Notes under the pieces: model-generated
Database searches by the model: none
What the model saw: the letters and a program-made list of their open reading frames with translations, nothing else
Told to the model about the DNA's origin: nothing
In this document: positions 50,820-63,854 of the stretch, one piece after another
How the letters are laid out: each line of letters starts with the position of its first letter
How positions within the stretch are numbered: the first letter of the stretch is position 1
Made by a program: the position numbers and the translations under genes
NCBI GenBank assembly: GCA_964057225.1
Contig: OZ059895.1
Coordinates: forward strand, 62,001 to 126,000
Source: Auanema rhodensis
Lineage: Eukaryota; Nematoda; Chromadorea; Rhabditida; Rhabditidae
DNA: 64,000 bases
Reading direction: 5' to 3'

Positions 50820-53800
50820 TAATTTTGAAAACCGAATCTCTTTATCTTTCACGTGAAGCGAGTTACATACCAAGTGCACATCACGTGTACATTTAATTAG
50901 CATAAATTAAAGTTCACGTAAATTTCAAAGTCATGGTTACCATGCACCAATATCAATAAAAATTGGTTTTTAGACTAATATGGACATGGGGAATCTAATT
51001 TTGAAAATCGCATCTCTTTATCTTTCACGTGAAGCGAGTTACATACCAAGTGCACATCACGTGTACATTTAATTAGCATAAATTAAAGTTCACGTAAATT
51101 TCAAAGTCATGGTTACCATGCACCAATATCAATAAAAATTGGTTTTTAGACTAATATGGACATGGGGAATCTAATTTTGAAAATCGCATCTCTTTATCTT
51201 TCACGTGAAGCGAGTTACATACCAAGTGCACATCACGTGTACATTTAATTAGCATAAATTAAAGTTCACGTAAATTTCAAAGTCATGGTTACCATGCACC
51301 AATATCAATAAAAATTGGTTTTTAGACTAATATGGACATGGGGAATCTAATTTTGAAAATCGCATCTCTTTATCTTTCACGTGAAGCGAGTTACATACCA
51401 AGTGCACATCACGTGTACATTTAATTAGCATAAATTAAAGTTCACGTAAATTTCAAAGTCATGGTTACCATGAACCAATATCAATAAAAATTTGTTTTTA
51501 GACTAATATGGACATGGGGAATCTAATTTTGAAAATCGCATCTCTTTATCTTTCACGTGAAGCGAGTTACATACCAAGTGCACATCACGTGTACATTTAA
51601 TTAGCATAAATTAAAGTTCACGTAAATTTCAAAGTCATGGTTACCATGAACCAATATCAATAAAAATTTGTTTTTAGACTAATATGGACATGGGGAATCT
51701 AATTTTGAAAACCGCATCTCTCTATCTTTCACGTGAAGCGAGTTACATACCAAGTGCACATCACGTGTACATTTAATTAGCATAAATTAAAGTTCACGTA
51801 AATTTCAAAGTCATGGTTACCATGCACCAATATCAATAAAAATTTGTTGTTAGACTAATATGGACATGGGGAATCTAATTTTGAAAACCGCATCTCTTTA
51901 TCTTTCACGTGAAGCGAGTTACATACCAAGTGCACATCACGTGTACATTTAATTAGCATAAATTAAAGTTCACATAAATTTCAAAGTCATGGTTACCATG
52001 CACCAATATCAATAAAAATTGGTTTTTAGACTAATATGGACATGGGGAATCTAATTTTGAAAATCGCATCTCTTTATCTTTCACGTGAAGCGAGTTACAT
52101 ACCAAGTGCACATCACGTGTACATTTAGTTAGCATAAATTAAAGTTCACGTAAATTTCAAAGTCATGGTTACCATGCACCAATATCAATAAAAATTGGTT
52201 TTTAGACTAATATGGACATGGGGAATCTAATTTTGAAAATCGCATCTCTTTATCTTTCACGTGAAGCGAGTTACATACCAAGTGCACATCACGTGTACAT
52301 TTAATTAGCATAAATTAAAGTTCACGTAAATTTCAAAGTCATGGTTACCATGAACCAATATCAATAAAAATTTGTTTTTAGACTAATATGGACATGGGGA
52401 ATCTAATTTTGAAAACCGCATCTCTCTATCTTTCACGTGAAGCGAGTTACATACCAAGTGCACATCACGTGTACATTTAATTAGCATAAATTAAAGTTCA
52501 CGTAAATTTCAAAGTCATGGTTACCATGCACCAATATCAATAAAAATTGGTTTTTAGACTAATATGGACATGGGGAATCTAATTTTGAAAATCGCATCTC
52601 TTTATCTTTCACGTGAAGCGAGTTACATACCAAGTGCACATCACGTGTACATTTAGTTAGCATAAATTAAAGTTCACGTAAATTTCAAAGTCATGGTTAC
52701 CATGAACCAATATCAATAAAAATTTGTTTTTAGACTAATATGGACATGGGGAATCTAATTTTGAAAACCGCATCTCTTTATCTTCACGTGAAGCGAGTTA
52801 CATGCCAAGTGCACATCACGTGTACATTTAATTAGCATAAATTAAAGTTCACGTAAATTTCAAAGTCATGGTTACCATGCACCAATATAAATAAAAATTG
52901 GTTTTTAGACTAATATGGACATGGGGAATCTAATTTTGAAAATCGCATCTCTTTATCTTTCACGTGAAGCGAGTTACATACCAAGTGCACATCACGTGTA
53001 CATTTAATTAGCATAAATTAAAGTTCACGTAAATTTCAAAGTCATGGTTACCATGAACCAATATCAATAAAAATTTGTTGTTAGACTAATATGGACATGG
53101 GGAATCTAATTTTGAAAACCGCATCTCTTTATCTTTCACGTGAAGCGAGTTACATACCAAGTGCACATCGCGTGTACATTTAATTAGCATAAATTAAAGT
53201 TCACGTAAATTTCAAAGTCATGGTTACCATGCACCAATATCAATAAAAATTTGTTTTTAGACTAATATGGACATGGGGAATCTAATTTTGAAAATCGCAT
53301 CTCTTTATCTTTCACGTGAAGCGAGTTACATACCAAGTGCACATCACGTGTACATTTAATTAGCATAAATTAAAGTTCACGTAAATTTCAAAGTCATGGT
53401 TACCATGAACCAATATCAATAAAAATTTGTTTTTAGACTAATATGGACATGGGGAATCTAATTTTGAAAATCGCATCTCTTTATCTTTCACGTGAAGCGA
53501 GTTACATACCAAGTGCACATCACGTGTACATTTAATTAGCATAAATTAAAGTTCACGTAAATTTCAAAGTCATGGTTACCATGAACCAATATCAATAAAA
53601 ATTTGTTTTTAGACTAATATGGACATGGGGAATCTAATTTTGAAAACCGCATCTCTCTATCTTTCAAGTGAAGCGAGTTACATACCAAGTGCACATCACG
53701 TGTACATTTAATTAGCATAAATTAAAGTTCACATAAATTTCAAAGTCATGGTTACCATGCACCAATATCAATAAAAATTGGTTTTTAGACTAATATGGAC

Positions 53801-54689
53801 ATGGGGAATCTAATTTTGAAAATCGCATCTCTTTATCTTTCACGTGAAGCGAGTTACATACCAAGTGCACATCACGTGTACATTTAGTTAGCATAAATTA
53901 AAGTTCACGTAAATTTCAAAGTCATGGTTACCATGCACCAATATCAATAAAAATTGGTTTTTAGACTAATATGGACATGGGGAATCTAATTTTGAAAATC
54001 GCATCTCTTTATCTTTCACGTGAAGCGAGTTACATACCAAGTGCACATCACGTGTACATTTAATTAGCATAAATTAAAGTTCACGTAAATTTCAAAGTCA
54101 TGGTTACCATGAACCAATATCAATAAAAATTTGTTTTTAGACTAATATGGACATGGGGAATCTAATTTTGAAAACCGCATCTCTCTATCTTTCACGTGAA
54201 GCGAGTTACATACCAAGTGCACATCACGTGTACATTTAATTAGCATAAATTAAAGTTCACGTAAATTTCAAAGTCATGGTTACCATGCACCAATATCAAT
54301 AAAAATTGGTTTTTAGACTAATATGGACATGGGGAATCTAATTTTGAAAATCGCATCTCTTTATCTTTCACGTGAAGCGAGTTACATACCAAGTGCACAT
54401 CACGTGTACATTTAGTTAGCATAAATTAAAGTTCACGTAAATTTCAAAGTCATGGTTACCATGAACCAATATCAATAAAAATTTGTTTTTAGACTAATAT
54501 GGACATGGGGAATCTAATTTTGAAAACCGCATCTCTTTATCTTCACGTGAAGCGAGTTACATGCCAAGTGCACATCACGTGTACATTTAATTAGCATAAA
54601 TTAAAGTTCACGTAAATTTCAAAGTCATGGTTACCATGCACCAATATAAATAAAAATTGGTTTTTAGACTAATATGGACATGGGGAATC
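50820..54689 (+). repeat. Large HOR unit 5, variant end
   Basis: CCGAATC at 50832 and CACATAAA at 51971 and 53730. The 175 bp monomers are at 52756 (same offset, 1,936) and 54515 (3,695 instead of 3,167), so the second part is longer by three monomers. No CCGAATC monomer follows, and the series ends here. A private CAAGTG near 53665 breaks the box 1 E-box. Confidence 0.7.
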
Positions 54690-56294
54690 TAATTTTGAAA
54701 ATCGCATCTCTTTATCTTTCACGTGAAGCGAGTTACATACCAAGTGCACATCACGTGTACATTTAATTAGCATAAATTAAAGTTCACGTAAATTTCAAAG
54801 TCATGGTTACCATGAACCAATATCAATAAAAATTTGTTGTTAGACTAATATGGACATGGGGAATCTAATTTTGAAAACCGCATCTCTTTATCTTTCACGT
54901 GAAGCGAGTTACATACCAAGTGCACATCACGTGTACATTTAATTAGCATAAATTAAAGTTCACGTAAATTTCAAAGTCATGGTTACCATGCACCAATATC
55001 AATAAAAATTGGTTTTTAGACTAATATGGACATGGGGAATCTAATTTTGTAAATCGCATCTCTTTATCTTTCACGTGAAGCGAGTTACATACCAAGTGCA
55101 CATCACGTGTACATTTAATTAGCATAAATTAAAGTTCACGTAAATTTCAAAGTCATGGTTACCATGCACCAATATCAATAAAAATTGGTTTTTAGACTAA
55201 TATGGACATGGGGAATCTAATTTTGAAAATCGCATCTCTTTATCTTTCACGTGAAGCGAGTTACATACCAAGTGCACATCACGTGTACATTTAATTAGCA
55301 TAAATTAAAGTTCACGTAAATTTCAAAGTCATGGTTACCATGAACCAATATCAATAAAAATTTGTTTTTAGACTAATATGGACATGGGGAATCTAATTTT
55401 GAAAACCGCATCTCTTTATCTTTCACGTGAAGCGAGTTACATACCAAGTGCACATCACGTGTACATTTAATTAGCATAAATTAAAGTTCACGTAAATTTC
55501 AAAGTCATGGTTACCATGAACCAATATCAATAAAAATTTGTTTTTAGACTAATATGGACATGGGGAATCTAATTTTGAAAACCGCATCTCTCTATCTTTC
55601 ACGTGAAGCGAGTTACATACCAAGTGCACATCACGTGTACATTTAATTAGCATAAATTAAAGTTCACGTAAATTTCAAAGTCATGGTTACCATGCACCAA
55701 TATCAATAAAAATTTGTTGTTAGACTAATATGGACATGGGGAATCTAATTTTGAAAACCGCATCTCTTTATCTTTCACGTGAAGCGAGTTACATACCAAG
55801 TGCACATCACGTGTACATTTAATTAGCATAAATTTACATTTAATTGGCATAAATTAAAGTTCACGTAAATTTCAAAGTCATGGTTACCATGAACCAATAT
55901 CAATAAAAATTTGTTTTTAGACTAATATGGACATGGGGAATCTAATTTTGAAAACCGCATCTCTTTATCTTTCACGTGAAGCGAGTTACAAACCAAGTGC
56001 ACATCACGTGTACATTTAATTAGCATAAATTAAAGTTCACGTAAATTTCAAAGTCATGGTTACCATGCACCAATATCAATAAAAATTTGTTGTTAGACTA
56101 ATATGGACATGGGGAATCTAATTTTGAAAACCGCATCTCTCTATCTTTCACGTGAAGCGAGTTACATACCAAGTGTACATCACGTGTACATTTAATTAGC
56201 ATAAATTAAAGTTCACGTAAATTTCAAAGTCATGGTTACCATGCACCAATATCAATAAAAATTTGTTGTTAGACTAATATGGACATGGGGAATC

Positions 56295-57371
56295 TAATTT
56301 TGAAAACCGCATCTCTTTATCTTTCACGTGAAGCGAGTTACAAACCAAGTGCACATCACGTGTACATTTAATTAGCATAAATTAAAGTTCACGTAAATTT
56401 CAAAGTCATGGTTACCATGCACCAATATCAATAAAAATTTGTTGTTAGACTAATATGGACATGGGGAATCTAATTTTGAAAACCGCATCTCTCTATCTTT
56501 CACGTGAAGCGAGTTACATACCAAGTGCACATCACGTGTACATTTAATTAGCATAAATTAAAGTTCACGTAAATTTCAAAGTCATGGTTACCATGCACCA
56601 ATATCAATAAAAATTTGTTGTTAGACTAATATGGACATGGGGAATCTAATTTTGAAAACCGCATCTCTTTATCTTTCACGTGAAGCGAGTTACATACCAA
56701 GTGCACATCACGTGTACATTTAATTAGCATAAATTTACATTTAATTGGCATAAATTAAAGTTCACGTAAATTTCAAAGTCATGGTTACCATGAACCAATA
56801 TCAATAAAAATTTGTTTTTAGACTAATATGGACATGTGGAATCTAATTTTGAAAACCGCATCTCTTTATCTTTCACGTGAAGCGAGTTACAAACCAAGTG
56901 CACATCACGTGTACATTTAATTAGCATAAATTAAAGTTCACGTAAATTTCAAAGTCATGGTTACCATGAACCAATATCAATAAAAATTTGTTTTTAGACT
57001 AATATGGACATGGGGAATCTAATTTTGAAAACCGCATCTCTTTATCTTTCACGTGAAGCGAGTTACATACCAAGTGCACATCGCGTGTACATTTAATTAG
57101 CATAAATTAAAGTTCACGTAAATTTCAAAGTCATGGTTACCATGCACCAATATCAATAAAAATTTGTTGTTAGACTAATATGGACATGGGGAATCTAATT
57201 TTGAAAACCGCATCTCTTTATCTTTCACGTGAAGCGAGTTACATACCAAGTGCCCATCACGTGTACATTTAATTAGCATAAATTAAAGTTCACGTAAATT
57301 TCAAAGTCATGGTTACCATGCACCAATATCAATAAAAATTTGTTGTTAGACTAATATGGACATGGGGAATC
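56295..57371 (+). repeat. Domain C 1,077 bp six-monomer repeat, copy 1
   Basis: Order: TTACAAACC (56295), CTCTCTATC (56471), 197 bp with CATGTGG (56647), TTACAAACC (56844), CGCGTG (57020), GCCCAT without insert (57196). The order is repeated from 57372. It has the same length and similar marker order to the 1,077 bp repeats at 18-25 kb, but differs in insert form and private changes. Confidence 0.8.
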
Positions 57372-58395
57372 TAATTTTGAAAACCGCATCTCTTTATCTT
57401 TCACGTGAAGCGAGTTACAAACCAAGTGCACATCACGTGTACATTTAATTAGCATAAATTAAAGTTCACGTAAATTTCAAAGTCATGGTTACCATGCACC
57501 AATATCAATAAAAATTTGTTGTTAGACTAATATGGACATGGGGAATCTAATTTTGAAAACCGCATCTCTCTATCTTTCACGTGAAGCGAGTTACATACCA
57601 AGTGCACATCACGTGTACATTTAATTAGCATAAATTAAAGTTCACGTAAATTTCAAAGTCATGGTTACCATGCACCAATATCAATAAAAATTTGTTGTTA
57701 GACTAATATGGACATGGGGAATCTAATTTTGAAAACCGCATCTCTTTATCTTTCACGTGAAGCGAGTTACATACCAAGTGCACATCACGTGTACATTTAA
57801 TTAGCATAAATTTACATTTAATTGGCATAAATTAAAGTTCACGTAAATTTCAAAGTCATGGTTACCATGAACCAATATCAATAAAAATTTGTTTTTAGAC
57901 TAATATGGACATGTGGAATCTAATTTTGAAAACCGCATCTCTTTATCTTTCACGTGAAGCGAGTTACAAACCAAGTGCACATCATGTGTACATTTAATTA
58001 GCATAAATTAAAGTTCACGTAAATTTCAAAGTCATGGTTACCATGAACCAATATCAATAAAAATTTGTTTTTAGACTAATATGGACATGGGGAATCTAAT
58101 TTTGAAAACCGCATCTCTTTATCTTTCACGTGAAGCGAGTTACATACCAAGTGCACATCGCGTGTACATTTAATTAGCATAAATTAAAGTTCACGTAAAT
58201 TTCAAAGTCATGGTTACCATGCACCAATATCAATAAAAATTTGTTGTTAGACTAATATGGACATGGGGAATCTAATTTTGAAAACCGCATCTCTTTATCT
58301 TTCACGTGAAGCGAGTTACATACCAAGTGCCCATCACGTGTACATTTAATTAGCATAAATTAAAGTTCACGTAAATTTCAAAGTCATGGTTACCA
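57372..58395 (+). repeat. Domain C 1,077 bp six-monomer repeat, copy 2
   Basis: Monomers 57372, 57548, 57724 (197 bp, CATGTGG), 57921 (with CATCATGTG, a private C65 to T), 58097 and 58273 match copy 1 until about 58396, where A126 replaces C126. Confidence 0.8.
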
Positions 58396-60053
58396 TGAAC
58401 CAATATCAATAAAAATTTGTTTTTAGACTAATATGGACATGGGGAATCTAATTTTGAAAACCGCATCCCTTTATCTTTCACGTGAAGCGAGTTACATACC
58501 AAGTGCACATCACGTGTACATTTAATTAGCATAAATTAAAGTTCACGTAAATTTCAAAGTCATGGTTACCATGAACCAATATCAATAAAAATTTGTTTTT
58601 ATACTAATATGGACATGGGGAATCTAATTTTGAAAACCGCATCTCTTTATCTTTCACGTGAAGCGAGTTACATACCAAGTGCACATCGCGTGTACATTTA
58701 ATTAGCATAAATTAAAGTTCACGTAAATTTCAAAGTCATGGTTACCATGAACCAATATCAATAAAAATTTGTTTTTAGACTAATATGGACATGGGGAATC
58801 TAATTTTGAAAACCGCATCTTTTTATCTTTCACGTGAAGCGAGTTGCATACCAAGTGCACATCACGTGTACATTTAATTAGCATAAATTAAAGTTCACGT
58901 AAATTTCAAAGTCATGGTTACCATGAACCAATATCAATAAAAATTTGTTTTTAGACTAATATGGACATGGGGAATCTAATTTTGAAAACCGCATCTCTTT
59001 ATCTTTCACGTGAAGCGAGTTACATACCAAGTGCCCATCACGTGTACATTTAATTAGCATAAATTTACATTTAATTGGCATAAATTAAAGTTCACGTAAA
59101 TTTCAAAGTCATGGTTACCATGAACCAATATCAATAAAAATTTGTTTTTAGACTAATATGGACATGGGGAATCTAATTTTGAAAACCGCATCTCTTTATC
59201 TTTCACGTGAAGCGAGTTACAAACCAAGTGCACATCACGTGTACATTTAATTAGCATAAATTAAAGTTCACGTAAATTTCAAAGTCATGGTTACCATGAA
59301 CCAATATCAATAAAAATTTGTTTTTAGACTAATATAGACATGGGGAATCTAATTTTGAAAACCGCATCTCTTTATCTTTCACGTGAAGCGAGTTACATAC
59401 CAAGTGCACATCACGTGTACATTTAATTAGCATAAATTAAAGTTCACGTAAATTTCAAAGTCATGGTTACCATGCACCAATATCAATAAAAATTTGTTGT
59501 TAGACTAATATGGACATGGGGAATCTAATTTTGAAAACCGCATCTCTTTATCTTTCACGTGAAGCGAGTTACATACCAAGTGCACATCACGTGTACATTT
59601 AATTAGCATAAATTAAAGTTCACGTAAATTTCAAAGTCATGGTTACCATGCACCAATATCAATAAAAATTTGTTGTTAGACTAATATGGACATGGGGAAT
59701 CTAATTTTGAAAACCGCATCTCTTTATCTTTCACGTGAAGCGAGTTACATTACAAGTGCACATCACGTGTACATTTAATTAGCATAAATTAAAGTTCACG
59801 TAAATTTCAAAGTCATGGTTACCATGCACCAATATCAATAAAAATTTGTTTTTAGACTAATATGGACATGGGGAATCTAATTTTGAAAACCGCATCTCTT
59901 TATCTTTCACGTGAAGCGAGTTACATACCAAGTGCACATCACGTGTACATTAAATTAGCATAAATTAAAGTTCACGTAAATTTCAAAGTCATGGTTACCA
60001 TGCACCAATATCAATAAAAATTGGTTTTTAGACTAATATGGACATGGGGAATC

Positions 60054-61151
60054 TAATTTTGAAAACCGCATCTCTTTATCTTTCACGTGAAGCGAGTTAC
60101 ATACCAAGTGCACATCACGTGTACATTTAATTAGCATAAATTTACATTTAATTGGCATAAATTAAAGTTCACGTAAATTTCAAAGTCATGGTTACCATGC
60201 ACCAATATCAATAAAAATTTGTTGTTAGACTAATATGGACATGGGGAATCTAATTTTGAAAACCGCATCTCTTTATCTTTCACGTGAAGCGAGTTGCATA
60301 CCAAGTGCACATCACGTGTACATTTAATTAGCATAAATTAAAGTTCACGTAAATTTCAAAGTCATGGTTACCATGCACCAATATCAATAAAAATTTGTTG
60401 TTAGACTAATATGGACATGAGGAATCTAATTTTGAAAACCGCATCTCTCTATCTTTCACGTGAAGCGAGTTACATACCAAGTGCACATCACGTGTACATT
60501 TAATTAGCATAAATTAAAGTTCACGTAAATTTCAAAGTCATGGTTACCATGCACCAATATCAATAAAAATTTGTTGTTAGACTAATATGGACATGGGGAA
60601 TCTAATTTTGAAAACCGCATCTCTTTATCTTTCACGTGAAGCGAGTTACATACCAAGTGCACATCACGTGTACATTTAATTAGCATAAATTTACATTTAA
60701 TTGGCATAAATTAAAGTTCACGTAAATTTCAAAGTCATGGTTACCATGAACCAATATCAATAAAAATTTGTTTTTAGACTAATATGGACATGGGGAATCT
60801 AATTTTGAAAACCGCATCTCTTTATCTTTCACGTGAAGCGAGTAACAAACCAAGTGCACATCACGTGTACATTTAATTAGCATAAATTAAAGTTCACGTA
60901 AATTTCAAAGTCATGGTTACCATGAACCAATATCAATAAAAATTTGTTTTTAGACTAATATGGACATGGGGAATCTAATTTTGAAAACCGCATCTCTTTA
61001 TCTTTCACGTGAAGCGAGTAACAAACCAAGTGCACATCACGTGTACATTTAATTAGCATAAATTAAAGTTCACGTAAATTTCAAAGTAATGGTTACCATG
61101 CACCAATATCAATAAAAATTTGTTTTTAGACTAATATGGACATGGGGAATC
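60054..61151 (+). repeat. 1,098 bp six-monomer repeat, copy 1
   Basis: Two 197 bp (60054, 60603) and four 176 bp monomers. Markers: GTTGCAT (60251), CTCTCTATC (60427), GTAACAAACC (60800, 60976), AAGTAATGG (near 61085). All but CTCTCTATC recur at +1,098. Confidence 0.8.
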
Positions 61152-62249
61152 TAATTTTGAAACCCGCATCTCTTTATCTTTCACGTGAAGCGAGTTACAT
61201 ACCAAGTGCACATCACGTGTACATTTAATTAGCATAAATTTACATTTAATTGGCATAAATTAAAGTTCACGTAAATTTCAAAGTCATGGTTACCATGCAC
61301 CAATATCAATAAAAATTTGTTGTTAGACTAATATGGACATGGGGAATCTAATTTTGAAAACCGCATCTCTTTATCTTTCACGTGAAGCGAGTTGCATACC
61401 AAGTGCACATCACGTGTACATTTAATTAGCATAAATTAAAGTTCACGTAAATTTCAAAGTCATGGTTACCATGCACCAATATCAATAAAAATTTGTTGTT
61501 AGACTAATATGGACATGGGGAATCTAATTTTGAAAACCGCATCTCTTTATCTTTCACGTGAAGCGAGTTGCATACCAAGTGCACATCACGTGTACATTTA
61601 ATTAGCATAAATTAAAGTTCACGTAAATTTCAAAGTCATGGTTACCATGCACCAATATCAATAAAAATTTGTTGTTAGACTAATATGGACATGGGGAATC
61701 TAATTTTGAAAACCGCATCTCTTTATCTTTCACGTGAAGCGAGTTACATACCAAGTGCACATCACGTGTACATTTAATTAGCATAAATTTACATTTAATT
61801 GGCATAAATTAAAGTTCACGTAAATTTCAAAGTCATGGTTACCATGAACCAATATCAATAAAAATTTGTTTTTAGACTAATATGGACATGGGGAATCTAA
61901 TTTTGAAAACCGCATCTCTTTATCTTTCACGTGAAGCGAGTAACAAACCAAGTGCACATCACGTGTACATTTAATTAGCATAAATTAAAGTTCACGTAAA
62001 TTTCAAAGTCATGGTTACCATGAACCAATATCAATAAAAATTTGTTTTTAGACTAATATGGACATGGGGAATCTAATTTTGAAAACCGCATCTCTTTATC
62101 TTTCACGTGAAGCGAGTAACAAACCAAGTGCACATCACGTGTACATTTAATTAGCATAAATTAAAGTTCACGTAAATTTCAAAGTAATGGTTACCATGCA
62201 CCAATATCAATAAAAATTTGTTTTTAGACTAATATGGACATGGGGAATC
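61152..62249 (+). repeat. 1,098 bp six-monomer repeat, copy 2
   Basis: Monomers 61152 (197 bp), 61349, 61525, 61701 (197 bp), 61898 and 62074 repeat the order of 60054-61151, including both GTAACAAACC monomers and AAGTAATGG. The third monomer has GTTGCAT where copy 1 has CTCTCTATC. Confidence 0.8.
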
Positions 62250-63854
62250 TAATTTTGAAAACCGCATCTCTTTATCTTTCACGTGAAGCGAGTTACATAC
62301 CAAGTGCACATCACGTGTACATTTAATTAGCATAAATTAAAGTTCACGTAAATTTCAAAGTCATGGTTACCATGCACCAATATCAATAAAAATTTGTTTT
62401 TAGACTAATATGGACATGGGGAATCTAATTTTGAAAACCGCATCTCTTTATCTTTCACGTGAAGCGAGTTACATACCAAGTGCACATCACGTGTACATTT
62501 AATTAGCATAAATTAAAGTTCACGTAAATTTCAAAGTCATGGTTACCATGCACCAATATCAATAAAAATTTGTTTTTAGACTAATATGGACATGGGGAAT
62601 CTAATTTTGAAAACCGCATCTCTTTATCTTTCACGTGAAGCGAGTTACATACCAAGTGCACATCACGTGTACATTTAATTAGCATAAATTAAAGTTCACG
62701 TAAATTTCAAAGTCATGGTTACCATGCACCAATATCAATAAAAATTTGTTTTTAGACTAATATGGACATGGGGAATCTAATTTTGAAAACCGCATCTCTT
62801 TATCTTTCACGTGAAGCGAGTTGCATACCAAGTGCACATCACGTGTACATTTAATTAGCATAAATTAAAGTTCACGTAAATTTCAAAGTCATGGTTACCA
62901 TGAACCAATATCAATAAAAATTTGTTTTTAGACTAATATGGACATGGGGAATCTAATTTTGAAAACCGCATCTCTTTATCTTTCACGTGAAGCGAGTTAC
63001 ATACCAAGTGCACATCACGTGTACATTTAATTAGCATAAATTAAAGTTCACGTAAATTTCAAAGTCATGGTTACCATGAACCAATATCAATAAAAATTTG
63101 TGTTTAGACTAATATGGACATGGGGAATCTAATTTTGAAAACCGCATCTCTTTATCTTTCACGTGAAGCGAGTTACATACCAAGTGCACATCACGTGTAC
63201 ATTTAATTAGCATAAATTAAAGTTCACGTAAATTTCAAAGTCATGGTTACCATGCACCAATATCAATAAAAATTTGTTGTTAGACTAATATGGACATGGG
63301 GAATCTAATTTTGAAAACCGCATCTCTTTATCTTTCACGTGAAGCGAGTTACATACCAAGTGCACATCACGTGTACATTTAATTAGCATAAATTTACATT
63401 TAATTGGCATAAATTAAAGTTCACGTAAATTTCAAAGTCATGGTTACCATGAACCAATATCAATAAAAATTTGTTTTTAGACTAATATGGACATGGGGAA
63501 TCTAATTTTGAAAACCGCATCTCTTTATCTTTCACGTGAAGCGAGTTACAAACCAAGTGCACATCACGTGTACATTTAATTAGCATAAATTAAAGTTCAC
63601 GTAAATTTCAAAGTCATGGTTACCATGAACCAATATCAATAAAAATTTGTTTTTATACTAATATGGACATGGGGAATCTAATTTTGAGAACCGCATCTCT
63701 TTATCTTTCACGTGAAGCGAGTTGCATACCAAGTGCACATCACGTGTACATTTAATTAGCATAAATTAAAGTTCACGTAAATTTCAAAGTCATGGTTACC
63801 ATGCACCAATATCAATAAAAATTTGTTGTTAGACTAATATGGACATGGGGAATC

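Larger units (their letters stand above)
24427..55745 (+). repeat. Domain B: insert-free core, 178 monomers
   Basis: There are 178 consecutive monomers without the 21 bp duplication: 31,319 bp, i.e. 178 x 176 minus nine single-base deletions. Two linked variants dominate, TTGGTTTTTAG at the end of a monomer and AAAATCGC (C13 to T) at the start of the next. The left half cycles through three monomer types; from 38682 a larger higher-order repeat takes over. Greater uniformity than in the flanks suggests more recent amplification. The 4,483 bp duplication of domain A spills over its left edge to about 25603. Confidence 0.8.

Noticed and set aside
24427-55745. Inverted array segment or strand switch at domain borders
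   Set aside because: The monomers on both sides of 24427 and 55746 read in the same orientation and phase; the borders are changes of variant type only.
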